From Tissierellaceae bacterium (GTDB lineage: Bacteria > Bacillota > Clostridia > Tissierellales > Tissierellaceae): 22,622 nt of DNA. The stretch lies in contig JALNZV010000027.1 in the NCBI GenBank assembly GCA_023229175.1, forward strand, positions 1-22,622, in the 5' to 3' direction. The notes under the pieces are model-generated. The model had not been told where the DNA came from. It saw only the letters and a list, made by a program, of their open reading frames with translations, and ran no database searches. The position numbers were made by a program, and so were the translations under genes. Positions 22,586 through 22,622 of the stretch are shown one piece after another. Each line of letters opens with the position of its first letter. The stretch's first letter is position 1.

Positions 22586-22622
22586 ATAGATGAACATTTG
22601 TATCTTTAATCCGTTCTTGTTC

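Noticed and set aside
22588..22622. Possible start of a coding region at the right edge
   Set aside because: The ATG there has no ribosome binding site and only about eleven codons are visible.

Overview
The window is about 22.6 kb of AT-rich DNA (roughly one third G+C by eye). It has strong GGAGG-type ribosome binding sites, occasional TTG starts, extended -10 promoters of the TGnTATAAT form, and closely packed genes on both strands. Gene content (2-hydroxyacyl-CoA dehydratase activase proteins, ECF vitamin transporter S subunits, AGCS amino-acid symporter, M29 aminopeptidase, a Cas6 of the type I kind) suggests an anaerobic, amino-acid-using low-GC Firmicute, Clostridia or Tissierellia-like. 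This is an inference; there is no rRNA in the window. I count 21 protein genes and no tRNA, rRNA, transposase or CRISPR array. No gene-free stretch exceeds 300 bases.

Layout. 1-181 (-) is the start of a biotin transporter bioY with a BirA-type operator over its promoter. 348-3554 (+) holds a DMT-family exporter, a GlnL/YcbB-like response regulator and a GlnT/AlsT-like sodium symporter, ending in a hairpin shared with a convergent unknown barrel protein (3603-4286, -). 4424-5466 (+) pairs a DUF1538 membrane protein with a PII-like signal protein. 5590-6087 (+) is an ECF S component whose promoter contains a 10-bp perfect inverted repeat between -35 and -10. 6122-10343 (-) encodes a two-gene, 8-bp-overlapping version of the large dehydratase-activase/HgdB-like protein. 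10451-12211 (-) is M29 aminopeptidase followed by dihydrofolate reductase. 12436-12852 (+) is a small membrane-anchored or exported unknown.

12913-13968 (-) is DNA polymerase IV. It is divergent from a solitary cas6 (14124-14852, +), with a REP-like hairpin carrying the GGGGACGGTTCT core in the gap between them. 14881-15486 (-) is an azoreductase-like flavoprotein. 15600-16844 (+) pairs a DUF3841 protein with an E1/ThiF-like adenylating enzyme. Then come a membrane diguanylate cyclase, a nuclease-helicase fusion of the XPD/DinG type, and the RlmD-type 23S rRNA methyltransferase. The right edge holds a nested inverted repeat and a good promoter firing out of the window.

Themes: nutrient uptake under local control (biotin, another vitamin-like substrate, glutamine or alanine, PII-linked transport), DNA repair and processing (Pol IV, nuclease-helicase, Cas6), and anaerobic radical-type dehydratase chemistry. 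Observations that most deserve follow-up are the solitary cas6 beside a REP-like hairpin, the DUF3841 plus E1-like pair, the DUF1538 plus PII pair, the glnL-glnT pair lacking its kinase and glutaminase, and the palindromic operator before the ECF S gene.
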